Positions 12,213 to 24,444 of a DNA stretch of 64,000 nucleotides are shown piece by piece (position 1 is the stretch's first letter; every line of letters starts with the position of its first letter). The notes under the pieces were generated by a model. It saw only the letters and a program-made list of their open reading frames with translations. It did no database searches and was not told the origin of the DNA. The stretch comes from Poecilobothrus nobilitatus (Eukaryota > Arthropoda > Insecta > Diptera > Dolichopodidae): contig OX352773.1 of the NCBI GenBank assembly GCA_947095535.1, positions 496,001 through 560,000 on the forward strand. Direction: 5' to 3'. The translations under genes were made by a program, and so were the position numbers.

Positions 12213-13790
12213 AAAATTGTTGGCAGAGTCAAGTTTACGTCGGTGATGAATAACTCCCGTAAAAATAGTTCGATCCTTAATTTTTTGGTCTTAGATGATT
12301 GCTTTTAACTTCCTTGTCGGGCGCGTGCCCTTCTTTTTTAATTTTAAAATTTTCGACTTTCCATGCACAACATTAATATTTTACTAAATGACGTTTCAAT
12401 ACTGATGTATTTTTGAAACATGTTGCCGTAGTGCGTTTCTTTAAGTAATTTTTGAAGAGTTTTTAAATAAAAATAAAAAGGGTTGTACAAATTTTTGATA
12501 GGTAATTTTTAATATTGCAGATATTTGGAATTTATTTAAATAACAAATTTTACAAATAAAAAAAATTTCAATTTTCATATAAGAGAGTTAACATTTATTT
12601 TTTTTGATTTTATACAAGTAAAAAAAATATGAAATAGATGCTTGCGTTTACTTGTCGAATTCAAAAAGACGGTTGCTTAAATGGTTATGGGGGGTTGGAG
12701 GGCAGCAGCCCACAACTATAAAAAATTTTTTCATATAAAAGAGTTACCATTTTTTTTTTTTTGATTTGTAACCAATTGCAAAAAATGTTAATTTTCATAT
12801 TAAGAGTTAATAATTTTACGTTTTCATTCATGAGTTTAATTTCAAAATTAGACTATTGGAAATTAACAAAAATTAAGATATAGAAATTAACAAAAATGTT
12901 GTTGACATTAAACGTAAATCAATTAAATATTGAAATAAATGGTATACTTTACCATATAACCATTTATATATTTTTTCATATAAAAAAGTTAAAATTAATT
13001 TTTTTACGTTTTCAATATAAAACTGTCAAAATTTGGATTTTTTGCATAAACTTAAAATTTTGCATTTACATTACATTAAATGATAAAATATGTTTACTTT
13101 TTCATTTAAAAATGTTAATTCAATATAGAACTGTCAAAAATTTTAATTTTTTGTATAAGCTTAGTATCCAACTAGTACTTCTAGAAAATAAATTTTTGTA
13201 TGGAATTTCTGTCAAAATTTTTCTCGTATTTGTCAAATCAAAAAATTTTTCCAGCTAGTAGTACGCACCTTAGTACTAAGCTGCTGGAAAAAGTTGAAAG
13301 TACTGTTGTCATTTTTTTTCTTAGGATTTATCTACCTAGGTGGATAAATTTTTATTTTTCAAAAAAATAAAAGTTAACTTTCTTATATGAAAAGAAAAAT
13401 TTTTATAATTGGAGCGGCGGCAGTACTAGTTGTAAAATTTGTTAATTTATACAAATTCCAAATCTAAAAAATAAAGAATTACCTAAAAAAATTTTGTATA
13501 ATCCTTTTTATTTTCATTTAAAAACTCTTTTCAAAAATTACTTAAAGAATTCCACAATGGCAACACGTTTCAAAAATGCATAAGTATTCGAACGACATGC
13601 GGCCATTTAATAGAATAAATATTACAGTTTCATATTAAAAGTCGGAAATTTTAAAATTAAAAAAAAAGGACACCCAACAGACAAGAAAGAGAAAAGGAAT
13701 CATTTAAAAAAAAAAATTAAGGATCAGACCATTTTTACGGGAATTATTGGATGACAGTCATAAAATGCACTCTGCCCATAAATTTTGAGT
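12213..13790. mobile_element. Long inverted-repeat (foldback-like) element
   Basis: The left arm (12213 to about 12620) pairs imperfectly with the right arm (about 13360-13790). Shared segments read in the left-arm direction include CCCGTAAAAAT, GATCCTTAATTTTTT, TTTTTGAAAC.TGTTGCC, CTTTAAGTAATTTTTGAA and ACAAATTTTTGATAGGTAAT-like sequence. The centre carries a second small palindrome at about 13244-13290 (TTTTTCCAGCTAGTAGTAC against GTACTAAGCTGCTGGAAAAA). No transposase is encoded. Parts of the interior recur at 16930-17250, and the outer motif CACCGACGTAAACTT recurs at 17673-17687, so it belongs to a dispersed family. Confidence 0.7.
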
Positions 13791-13794
13791 GTCA

Positions 13795-13962
13795 AAATAA
13801 ATGAAGGTGAGGAGGACTATAGTTATAATTTTGAAGAGTATTTGGAATTCTATGAAATTAAAGAATTGAATGTTGAAGATAATTCTACTTTGAAGTTAAA
13901 AAATACAAATGTGAAGGTAGCTACCATAAACAACGAAGTAAAAAGAAAACTAATTACTTAAG
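13795..13962 (+). other. Short acidic open frame, unidentified
   Basis: An open stretch of about 57 codons ends in TAA. It contains NEGEEDYSYNFEEYLEF and ELNVEDNSTLKLKN. Its composition looks more coding-like than its surroundings, but there is no start codon, no recognisable domain and no clear splice sites. It directly abuts the outer end of the long inverted repeat. It could be a decayed transposon exon or chance. Confidence 0.2.
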
Positions 13963-14124
13963 TTAAAGTGAGGCTCATTTTGTGGGATTTAACTAACTAT
14001 GCAAATAAATTACTATTCGCCGAAACTTGGTAGGAAATAAGTTCCACAATTTCTTTCCTTAATAAGGATTTACCCCATTTTCTTTTTTTTATAGTTGCTA
14101 TTATTGAAATGATGCATATGACAT

Positions 14125-16715
14125 ACTAGCAGAGTACCCGGCGTTGCCCGGAGTATTTTATTGGTTTTATGAAATAAAAATTATTAACTTTTGTTTCTGC
14201 GTTAATTTAATTTATAGTTAACTTATTACTATGCATTTACAGATGCTGGTAGTTAATATTCTATTTTTATTACAAAAAATATTTAAAGGAATCAATAATC
14301 TATTGAGTACGCAATTACGGCGAAATGAGTTTTCACAATATATTCGTTAATATCGAAACATAAAATCGCATTCAATTATAAAAGACCATAGTCCATAATG
14401 TAATACATTGTTTTTCGTAAGTAATGTCACTTCATGTTTTTGTGAATTATCCTTTTAAGCACATTTTGAAAAATTTGCTATTAGGTTCGCTCTATCCCTG
14501 CGTCTGTTTACAAAACTTATATACTGTTTAATAAGGAGCAATGAAATATTAACTGTGCATAGGTCTCTTAAAAGAGTAATGTTGAAGAACAACTTTTTTA
14601 TCTACCCTCACAGCTGGAGATCCTACAGCACCGACAGCTCTTCAAATTTTGAAAAACTTCTTTTTAAATGCATACATCTCAGGTTCTGTTTAACATATTT
14701 TCAATATAAAAAATACATGATTGTTTTTTACCTTTTTAAGATTTACTTTTTCTAATTATGTTTTCAAATTAATTGGCTAAAAATATGTGTAAAAATTGTA
14801 TATGGATTAGAATGTAAAGTTTTCTGTTCTTTAAATATGTATGTACTCGTTTTTTATTAAATACTGTACAGAAATGTGATATATAGTATTTTTAAATATA
14901 CGCACGGTATACATATAGTATATGTACATATTTCAATGATATTTTATGGGAAAAATGTTATACAGATGCATCTTATAAAGCTAGACCACATGCATTTCTG
15001 AATGATGACATGATGACTGTTGTATGTAGGAGATTTTTTCTGTTTTTTAACGGCCGAAAATGTTATGTTGTTAAGACTTAAACACAGTATTCTTAAGATA
15101 CTTAATAAGGTTATTTTAATTACTAGAAATAATATATAGAAATTAATAATATATTAGAAATAATATATTAGAAATTTGCATTGAAAGGTTTTTATGCAAT
15201 ATTAAAAACAGTGTAGATAAAAATAAAGAGTGTTGGAAATATCTTTTTAATAATAATAACAATACCTAAAATTGGGCAGAATATTTTTAAAAGGTATTCG
15301 TGCGGAAATGGGCTAACGAACGTTAACAAAAATTTGTCACAGGCTTTATTTAGAATCGTAAATTCATCCTGCCAAATAAGACAAAAATTAGAAACAAAAT
15401 GTTCTTTTGAAAGTCTATTGTACAAATGAGTTATTGTATCACCACAAAATTACTTAAATGAGCTTCTGCCGTAAAGTGCAGTACTTGTGCCAGTGTTCAA
15501 TTGGTCAAACCGTTTAAGCACGACAACAACAAATGAAAAACTTCATTGAGGCTTGATGCTGAAATGAGTTAATGCATCGTAACAAAATGAACTCAGTAAG
15601 GTTCTGTGGTGAAGAGCTAGAGCTTTTGTAAATTTTCAACTCAGTTGGTCAAACCGTTTAAGCGCGACAACAAAAACATTAAGAAACTTCATTGGGCCGT
15701 GGTACCGAAACAGGTTAGTGGATCGTAACCAAATCAACTGAGTGGGCTTCTGCGGTGAAGAGCTACACTTTTATAATTTTTCAACTCAATTGATCAAACC
15801 TTTTAAGCTCGACAACAAAGAAATTAGAAAATATCATTGAGGCCTGGTGCCGCAACGAGTTAATGCATTGTAACCAATTCAACTCAGTAGGCTTCTGTAC
15901 TAAAGAGTAACAATTTTGCAATTTTTCAACTCAATTGGTCAAAAATTTCAAGCGCGACAATAAAAAAATTAAAATACTTCATTGGGCCCTGGTGCCGAAA
16001 CGGGTTAATGGATCGTAACCAAGTCAACTGAGTGAGCTTCTGTAGTGAAGAACTACACTTTTGAAAATTTTCAACTCAATTGGTCGAACCGTTTAAGCGC
16101 GACATTAAGGTAAATTAAAAAATTTTACTGAACCCTGGTGCCGAAACAGGTTAACGGATCCTAACCAAATTAATCTAGTAAGCTTTTCTGCTAAAGAGCA
16201 ACATTTTTGCAAATTTTCAAATCAATTGGTGAAACCGTTTAAGCAGGACATCAAAAAAAATTTAATGAACTTCGTTCGGCTCTCGTGCCCAAACGGGTTA
16301 CCAGAACTTTACAAAAATTCATCTCAGTGGTTTTTTCAGATCATAAAACCGCCATACAAAATTGGACATAAATCGGAAACAAAAAATTTTTTGGAAGCCC
16401 GCCGGGCCGAACCCGGGTGAATTGTGGCAACCCAATTTCTTGGGTACACCACTAAAGATAAGAAGAACATTTGTGCAAATTTTCAACTCAATCGGTCAAA
16501 CCGTTTAGGCAGAACAACGAAAAAACCAAAACGCTTTAAAACGCTCTCGGGCCGCAACGGGTTAATGAACCGAAACGCTATATAGCCTATAACTCCTTCC
16601 GGGGTCGTAGAAATATTCCTGCAAAATTTGGTTGCAATCGGACTGGTGGTTTTTACGTGAATCCGTGCCAAACAAACAAACAAACAAACAGAATTTCTTC
16701 CTTATATATTAGATA
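14125..16715 (+). repeat. Repeat family D, copy 2 (full length)
   Basis: The 5' end is CTAGCAGAGTACCCGG followed by CGTTGCCCGG (14125-14152), a GC-rich near-palindrome in AT-rich surroundings. The 3' end is an (ACAA)n run followed by CAGAATTTCTTCC and TTATATATTAGATA (16675-16715). Between them, at 15450-16300, lie at least six tandem units of 144-146 bp; the CAATTGGTC-type anchor is at 15498, 15642, 15787, 15932, 16077 and 16223. The module at 14455-14520 resembles the start of family C (CACATTT..GAAAAATT..). No protein is encoded. The terminus type is widespread in insect genomes; I do not assign a class. Confidence 0.65.
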
Positions 16716-16719
16716 TATC

Positions 16720-17385
16720 CAGCAAGAACCAGACAAAATTCTAATTCTTCTTCCTCAGAACTAAAAGAAAAATCTTTAAAAAGTTGAGCCATAATTTAAA
16801 TTTATACTTCTTGATTTTGTTGTAAATAAAACAAACACACTTTTATTAAGACGTTGTATAAATGTCAAATATTTTCCTTGAAACTGTAAAATTTTTACTG
16901 GGTAAAATATTTCGTTATTTAAATTTTTTTTCTAGCTGGTGAGTACTAAATAGTTGCATACCAAGCTATAAACCTAAAATTTTGCATTTACATACAGAAA
17001 CTACTAAAAATGTTGACATTTATGTTTAGAATTAATTAAATATTTAAATATTTATACATATAATATGTTTACTTTTTCCTTTAAAAATGTTTAAATTAAT
17101 TTTTTTAAGTTTTCAATATAAATAAAAATGTCAATAATTTTTTATTTTATGTAAATTTGAATTATCTGGATAACCTAAAAATATTTTGTACAACCCTATC
17201 TTTTTTATCATTTTAAAATTCCATTTTGAATTTAATACGAAAAAAATGTTCACGGCAATACTTTTTAAATATCCATGTATGTATTTATTTAGTCAAACGT
17301 CAATCAGCCATTAAAATAGTACAAAAATACGTATTACGCTTTCGTATTTTTGTATGGCGAAAATTTAAAAATTTTTGAACAGGAA
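16720..17385. repeat. Partial copy related to the 12.2-13.8 kb long inverted-repeat element
   Basis: Shared blocks include AAAATTTTGCATTTACAT (16976), ATATGTTTACTTTTTC (17063) and CCTAAAAATATTTTGTA (17172). They match the interior and right arm of the long inverted-repeat element. The SINE at 17386-17547 follows. The motif CACCGACGTAAACTT at 17673 matches that element's outer arm, so the related sequence may extend to about 17700 around the SINE. Confidence 0.45.
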
Positions 17386-17547
17386 ATGTGAACAGGAAAT
17401 TACACAACCTTTCCTTTACAGGCGTGGCTGTAAATGTCGCAAGGGGGAATAACTCTTACGACGTGTGTGGGATTCGAAACCACACTCCCTCACTGTTTAC
17501 AGCGTATTTTATACGCTCTTATCCACTAGGCCACCGAGGCCCCCTTA
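17386..17547 (-). repeat. tRNA-derived SINE (family 1), copy 1
   Basis: Read on the minus strand, the 5' head starts GGGGGCCTCGGTGGCCTAGT (tRNA-like A box region, 17547 down). A B box-like GGTTTCGAATCCC follows near 17461-17475 and then a unique body. A second copy lies at 27893-28076. Flanks AAAATTTAAAAATTTT and AAAATTTGAATATTTT could be a decayed target duplication. Confidence 0.7.
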
Positions 17548-17699
17548 AAATTTGAATATTTTGAAAAATAATCGAAAAAAACTCGATAAAATGGTTATAA
17601 CAGTGAATTTAAGTCGGTTTTCGGGCTATTTAGCGGGGTCCGGGCCACGTGGCCTTTAATTTTCAACACCGACGTAAACTTTATTATTACTGAAATAAT

Positions 17700-19265
17700 G
17701 TATACAGTTTTTTATTTTTCTAATGTTTTCTGAAAATAAAAATTTTTTATGAAAATGTTAGTTTTACTGATAATATAAATGGATTTATTATTTATTCACA
17801 CATATTTTTTCACTGCGAAATAATATAAAATTAATGTCAAATGTTTTCCAATCAAAGATTATCTATTACAATTTACAAATTACAATAAGATGAAACTCTT
17901 TTTTTACACATATTATTTAATTTTTTACAATTAGGTACCTAAACAAAAAAACACTATTAAAAAAGTAGGTAAAATATATGTTACTTCGTTTCAAAACCAT
18001 TCTGTTATTGAAATTACTGTAAGAGAGTAAATTAGTGAAATATTGTTTAGGTAGTATTTTTACAAAGCTTTTTTAAAGGCGCAACTTTGTTACTTTGTCT
18101 ATGTGTTGTTATAATACAAAGTATAGTAATACGCAATTTTGTTTAATTTTATTCATTTAACTACATATGTACATAGTGGCAAAAAGTATTAATCCAAAGT
18201 GTTTTAAATTGTTTATTGAAATTTTTTGAAATTAAATAAGTAATAATCGAAAGTGTTTTAAATTGTTTATTGAAATTTGAATATGAAAAATGTATTTTAA
18301 TCTAATGTACCTATTTTAATTGAAATAATTACATATGTAGATATTATTTAGATAGCTTAGAAAATAAATTTATTAAATATTTTAGTAAAATTAGTACAGA
18401 AAAAGATTTAGAATATAAATTATATGGACGTATGTACATATGTATGTATATATTTTTAGAATATAAATTATATGTTATATGGACGTACATACTTACATAA
18501 TATAAGTACATATATCGGTTTAGAATATAAATTATATGAACAAACGTATATTTTATCTACTTTTACTAAGGGTTTATAATCTTTAAAAGATGTTAGATGA
18601 TAATCTTTAGTTACAAAAAAAAAATTTGTTCGTGTAAGGCAAAATAAATTTTTCGCCAAAGAAATAAGACAAAAATAGAAACTTCTATTTTATTATTATT
18701 CATTTGGCAATGTCGGCATTGCGACGTTGAAGTGTTTAGATTTTTTTACGTTTTATTTTTAAGTGGCTATTCATTTTTTTTCTTTATTTTTTAAAACTTT
18801 ATAAGATCTTTTTAAGATTTTATTTAATTTTATTTTAATTTAAATATTTAAATGGAGGAGGTTAAAATAAAATAGGAAAGAAAAGTAAGAATATGAAGAA
18901 TTTTTGGAAGAATAGATAAACTTTGAATAACTCCAGGTACTCCAATACTAACATCTTCTTTTCCATTTCAAAAAATCACAGATTTATTTCAAATAAATAA
19001 AAATGCGCCGTGTAAAGCGCAAATTTGTTATACATATGTATGTACGTATGTATGTACATATTTTCTTTGATATCTCAACAGTTAACTGTCAAAAAAATAA
19101 TATGAAAGAATTATAGAAATCTAACGTTTTTTTAGGGTTAAAAACAATAATTTAAACAATAAAAATTTTTAATAACCAAGAAGTATTTTGATATGAACTT
19201 ATGTATATATGTATGTATGTATGTATAAGAAACTCTTAAGTTTCAGTTTTTTGCATTGCTTTGTT
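17700..19265. other. AT-rich non-coding stretch with small tandem repeats
   Basis: No gene was recognised. There is a tandem pair of about 50 bp at 18198-18285 (AAGTGTTTTAAATTGTTTAT twice). Three copies of TAGAATATAAATTATATG occur between 18410 and 18540, interleaved with ACATATGTATGTA-type runs. Confidence 0.4.
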
Positions 19266-19267
19266 AT

Positions 19268-20853
19268 TATACCCGTACGATAGGATCGGGTATAATAAAA
19301 TTACTCCTCCGTTTGTAACACCTCGAAATAAGCGAGCTAGATATACCTTCAAAGGTATGGATCGGATCAGAAAAAAATTCTAAGACTTTTGAGCCATGTC
19401 CGTCCGTCCGTCCGTCCGTCCGTCAGCACGCTAACTCAAAAACTAAGAAAGCTAGAATCTTGAAATTTACACAAAATATTCTTGGAGTAATTTGTAGGTT
19501 CCCTATTTTTTTTGGTTGAGTTTGGACCAAAACTTAGGCTAGCTCTCGAACACCTAACTTTTAGATCCCGACATTTTTTTTGAAATAGAGCTATGAAATT
19601 TTAACTGCTGGTAGATCTCACAAAAATATTAATTTTATTTTTTATAACTTTTTTTTGTAGCCCCACCCGTTACGGAGCTACAGCTCCCCAAAGGTTCAAA
19701 AAAGCTCTATATTTAAATTGTTATAGCACAAGTTGTATAAGGTATATCTTCATTTTGAAAACGCCAAACGATTACTACTTTCATTAGCTTTAAAAATATA
19801 TATACAATAAATATATATTTGTGGCATACGGTGTCTTAATTTACCGTTATGCGAAACTAAAATTTTGCAAAATCCTTTAACCCTTCTATCTTCTAAACGG
19901 TTAAAGTTGGAAACTTGAAATTTTGACAGAAGTTAGATCTTTGAAAATAAGTATGAGTCATTTCAGAAATTTTTTTTGTATCACTTCCCGTTTAGGAGCT
20001 GTGAGGGGTCAAAAACTGAAAATTTCCTATTTCTAAACACCTGTAACTTGAACACCTGTTAAAATTTTTTTAAAGTAGTACACAAAAATTAAAGCTTCAA
20101 CATTATACTCTTATTTCTGTCAATAACTTCTTTTAATAATATAGGATTACTTTATAATTGACGAAAGTGTTACTTGATTTTTTCAAATTTTCTAACAAAT
20201 TTCTTTAACGAATTTTTTCCATTTTGTTTTACTCGATAATTTGAAATTGTTGAGGATATAATGCGTAGTACAAAAAAATGTAAATAAGTAAACAACATAA
20301 CGGTTGCTTGAAGAATTTTTATTTATATGATATTGATATATATACATACTTATATAATATCATGTTTATTTACATATCGTATATGTCACTGATGAATGAA
20401 TGATAAGAGTATAGATGTATATTATATAGCGCCGTATTTACATACATACATGTATGTACTTTATTGTACTTATAAGAAATTATTCTGTCAATGGAATATT
20501 TAAATATAATATAATAAAATATTTAAAACTATATTTACTATTTTATACTAAGTAAATTTAATATACATTTACCGCTTAGTATTAAATGGTACTATAGAAT
20601 ATTTGAAAAAGTTTTGGATTGATAATCGTTATGTGGAAGGTTAAAATCTGCTTTTAAAGAATGTATAAACATATAGTTTGAATATATGTACAACCCATAA
20701 TTCTAGAAATTATAAAATTCACCCAAATTATTTTAAAATACTAAAATATTAAAAAAATAATATTGTAAGGAAAGTGACAGGCTGTGAACATACTAACGGT
20801 TCGTACGGGTATCTAAGAGTTGACAAAGGCAACTGTATTCTTCCTCGTTTTTA
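19268..20853 (+). mobile_element. Family A Helentron/INE-1-like element, full length (A1)
   Basis: The 5' end is TATACCCGTACGAT (19268). The subterminal repeat ATACCCGTACGA (19269-19280) is matched perfectly by TCGTACGGGTAT at 20801-20812. A stem-loop follows at 20818-20834 (AGTTGACAAAGGCAACT), then the terminus TTCTTCCTCGTTTTT ending near 20853. A GTCC microsatellite lies at about 19397-19425. The order (5' subterminal repeat, GTCC tract, 3' subterminal repeat, hairpin, T-rich end) is that of INE-1/Helentron non-autonomous elements as I know them from Drosophila. No Rep or helicase is encoded. It sits about 300 bp past the kinase gene's stop codon. Confidence 0.75.
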
Positions 20854-21164
20854 TTACAAAAATTATTTTTAATTTGAAAAAATAAAAATAATATACTTAT
20901 GAGTACATACATATATGAATTTAGAATTTATACAACTAAATTATGAAATATGTTAGTGTTATTTTTGATATTTTACATGTAGATTGACATTTTTTTTACA
21001 TGAATTAGTTACGCAAATTTATCTATAATTAACCATTCGTATTGACAATTAAGCCAATTATTTTCTAATCTTCACTTTATTTCTGAGTTTTAAATAGTTT
21101 ACAAGAAAAAGAACAAACATTTTGCTATTAATTTAAAAATAAAATATGAAATTGTAACTAATAT
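20854..21164 (-). other. Probable 3' untranslated region of the kinase gene
   Basis: The minus-strand sequence directly after the stop codon. The complement of an AATAAA signal lies at 21076-21081, about 85 nt past the stop. The exact cleavage site is not visible. Confidence 0.4.
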
Positions 21165-22939
21165 TTATTTACTACAATCATTTTTTGATTCTAATTGTGC
21201 TTGAATATTTTTTACGTTTCCACCAGTAATTACATGCCTTTGAAAAAAAGTATTTATCGAACTCATTGACTGATATTCTAAATTTTGTGCAAAACCCCTA
21301 TCTACACTAATACTTTGATGCCGCCCATTTTGTCCTCCACTTCCACTTCCGCTTTTTATAATCGTTTCATTATATTTTTCTAGTAGATGCAATAAACAGT
21401 CTTTTGTTTGGGTTGCAGCTTCTTCTAAATTATATTCTTGATGCGTATTAGGGGAACTAATGGGCACATCACGGCTTGTTTCACTAATACGAAATTTTGT
21501 ACGTTTTTTTGTATCCATTGCCCATGGTATACCTATTCGAAAATGTTTTCGGTTTATTAAATTCAATTCATTAATATTATTACTATTATTCCTATTTATA
21601 TTTTTACAATCAGAAAACTTTTCGAAAACACTAGCAATAGATGATGACATACATTTTTGTGGTGCTGTATCAATTTCTGTACTGTTGCTAGTAATGATGC
21701 TTGTATTTTCACAGATATCTTTCTTTTCTGTTACTGATAAAATTAGCTTAGATTGCGGTGGTTTTTTATCAACCTTTGATGTTTCAGAAGAAGTTTCCGT
21801 TTTATTTTGAAATATCTTGCTATTGAAATGTGTAACTTCATTTAATGGACTTAATTCATCTGAAAGGCTGATTGGTTGTAGATGATGGAGTTTATTATTT
21901 TGGTCGAATTCACTAACAGCCTTGGCAATCTTTGGTACATTATCAATATATTGATGTAAACGTTCTGATAAAGCATTGGTTTTTTTGCTATTTAAAAAAT
22001 CATTGGGCTGCTTTTGTTGTGAATATTGCTTTGCATTCGATAATTGCGACATTTTTTCTTTATCTTGAGATATTTGCACAAATTTAGAAATGGTAAGTGC
22101 AGCGTTTTCAGTATCAGACAAAAGGCATTCATTATTCGACGACAGTGTAGAGTTATGTTGATTTTTAATGAAGTCGGACACGTTCTTTGTTCCATGAATA
22201 TTTATTTTTGAAGTTATTAAATAATCATCTTTTTTATAATGTGATTTTGGTTGAATCCTTGACATAGTATTCTTTTTTGTTAAAAATAAATGATTACTAC
22301 TATTTGTAAACTTATTCAAACTATCCCTAACAACAGTTGCAAAGGAATCGTGCGTAAAAGTAGTTTGGCATATTTTATTATTAGTGTTTGTGGAAATTGA
22401 ACTTGGTTTTGATAAAGTGGATTTTTTATCAAATCCTGTAAATGTTTGTTTCTTAAAATTTTTTTGAGTATTTTTGATGTTGTTCGTCATGATGGGTGAT
22501 TTATTTACTTGGTTTCGTATTTCAGGTTCTACTGTACCAATATGTGTTTCACTTCCTTGTATTAATTTGTTATTCATTTCAGCTAACATAAGTAAGTGTT
22601 CGGACAGTTTCTTTATTTCGTTAGCTAAATTTACTTTTTCTCCGCTAGATCTTCGTCCTAGAAGGTAGTTTGTGTCCGAATTTCGTCGTTCAAAAGATTG
22701 TAAGTATTTATTAAAATCTGGATTCAATTTATTAGCACACCCATTTTCTATTTCCGTTGTCATATAAATCGAAGGTGTTAAGTTTTCTGTTTCATTTAAA
22801 TTTTCAAAATAACTAGATTGACTTTGTAAATTAAGCGATCGTGATGATGACGGTGTTAATGTGGAATTTGTTATATCTTCCGGTAAAGTTTCTCTTTCTG
22901 TTATACTTGATATTGATTCGCAAGGTGACGGAGAACATG
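21165..22939 (-). CDS. Kinase gene, last coding exon (Ser/Asn-rich C-terminal tail, 590 aa)
   Basis: The reading frame is open throughout and in sharp contrast to its surroundings. On the minus strand the acceptor is TATTATTTTAG|CATG at 22940/22939 and the exon enters in phase 1. The upstream exon ends in phase 1 with G, so the join makes a GCA codon (SSR-A-CSPSPCES). An apparent ATG start at 22958 lies in the intron and is rejected. Near the exon start is SFERRNSDTNYLLGRRSSGE, with Arg-directed phosphosite-like serines, then EIKKLSEHLLMLAEMNNKL, a likely amphipathic or coiled-coil helix. A long low-complexity Ser/Thr/Asn/Gln-rich region follows. Near the end are FRIGIPWAMDTKKRTKF and EEAATQTKDCLLHLLEKYNE. 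The stop is TAA at 21165-21167. I infer that this is the regulatory tail of the kinase; the exact orthologue is not settled. Confidence 0.8.
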
Positions 22940-23182
22940 CTAAAATAATACAAACCATTAATATATTATTAAAAATATATTTAAAATATTTTGAAATATA
23001 GTTTTTATGTGAACAATTCTTTAATTATATGGATAGTTCTATTGACTGATATATATTGTTATTGTTTTTAGAATTTAATTTTTTGGTTTCTTTATTAGCT
23101 CAGAACCAAATTCAGATAAAAAATAATTCTATATCGATCTTATAAGCTAAGTTGTATGAACTATTAAAATGGCATATAAATG

Positions 23183-23768
23183 TAAAAAATAATTAAAAAC
23201 GAGGAACAATGCAGCAGAGTTGACTGTGTTAACTCTGAGTTACGCGTATAAACGTAATATATGTTGTTTACAAGAAACTTGATCATCTTTTACAAAATTT
23301 CAAATGTTTTAGTACCGAGATATACTTATGTAAATATTGCAGTTGTATGACAACTACCTGGACATGTTGCACCATTACATTTAAATTTTGCAGAAGTTAT
23401 TACCCTAAAACTTCATGTGCAAGCTATCTGAATCTGCTGCTCCGGCACAACCAAATATTACAGAAGTTGTTAGTATACAATTTAAAAAATAATTAAAAAC
23501 GAGGAACAATGCAGTAGGGTAGACTGTGCCAAGTCTGAAATACGCGTATAAACGTAATATATGTTGTTTACATGAAACTTTATCATCTTTTACAAAATTT
23601 CAGATATACTTATGTAAATGTTGGAGTTGTATGACAGCTACCCCGACATGTTGCACCATTACAATCAAATTTTACAGAAGTTATTACCCTAAAACTTCAT
23701 GTGCAAGCTATCTGAACCTGCTGCTCCAGCATAACCAAATGTTACAGAAGTTGTTGGTATACAACTTT
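23183..23768 (-). repeat. Tandem 300-bp duplication with a Helentron-like 3' terminus (family E)
   Basis: Positions 23183-23482 and 23483-23768 are direct copies offset by 300 bp; the second lacks about 17 bp (ATGTTTTAGTACCGAG region). On the minus strand each starts from a terminus TTCCTCGTTTTTAATTA. In copy 1 (about 23217-23237) this is preceded by the stem-loop AGAGTTAACACAGTCAACTCT. The same hairpin plus CCTCGTTTTT layout ends family A. Related body sequence recurs at about 24445-24800. Confidence 0.55.
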
Positions 23769-23794
23769 ACATCTTTTCACTAAATGTAGTATAA

Positions 23795-23823
23795 TAATAA
23801 CAATGAAAATAGTAATAATAATA

Positions 23824-23854
<31 letters not shown>

Positions 23855-23905
23855 AAGTAATAGTAATAATAACAATAATTATAATAATAATAATAATAAT
23901 AGCTA
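23795..23905. repeat. (TAA)n-type microsatellite
   Basis: An AATAATAAT-rich tract with AGT and ACA interruptions. The long hydrophobic Ile-rich open frame on the minus strand is a by-product of it. Confidence 0.9.
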
Positions 23906-24059
23906 CTACAGTGGAGCTATCTTTGGTTATATCATGCAAGTTAGGTGTTATATACTGCTGCACGTTGTAATCCACTGATGGCGCTGACTCTCTAGTAAAA
24001 TAATAATAATGTTAATAAGATTACTAATACCAAAAATAGTAACCGCTACAGTGACAGTG

Positions 24060-24440
24060 GGGGTTGCCTTCAATAATTACCTCATGTAGTTACTATATAC
24101 TACTACTACATGTTGTAACTGTTGTGACGGCTTTAGTCACTGTTAGCAAAATAGTAATAATAATAGGTGGATTCATTGTTTCCTTACAGTCCCACTCCCA
24201 ATTCAGTGTTTCCGTATCCATTTCCTATCCTTTCCTATCCCTACTCCCTAGCCAATATGTTGCGTTCGCAGGTAAGGGTTTCATCCCATTATATTGGCTA
24301 AAGGGGGAGGTGGGTTTAGTCAGTAAGAATCTGACACTACGAAGGGGAAAATTCTTGGTGTCTTTGGAAGATTCCCACCTCCCTTAGAAAACAAAAAATA
24401 TGAGATATCTAGCGTCAATAGGCTCGGGGCTATTTTCATT
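24060..24440. other. Somewhat GC-richer unique stretch with a 10-bp inverted pair
   Basis: No gene was recognised. GGGAGGTGGG (24305-24314) pairs with CCCACCTCCC (24374-24383). Confidence 0.35.
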
Positions 24441-24444
24441 TAAA

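Noticed and set aside
12896..13258. 120-codon plus-strand frame inside the long inverted repeat as a transposase
   Set aside because: Low-complexity Leu/Ile/Phe/Lys composition, no catalytic motifs; most likely chance in AT-rich DNA.
17386..17547. tRNA gene
   Set aside because: A and B boxes are present but the sequence continues into a SINE body repeated at 27.9 kb, and no full cloverleaf can be drawn.
22940..22958. ATG at 22958 as the start of the 597-codon frame
   Set aside because: It lies in the intron; a TTTTAG acceptor at 22940 with phase 1 matches the upstream exon exactly.
23742..23975. Ile-rich hydrophobic 77-codon frame
   Set aside because: Product of the TAA microsatellite.
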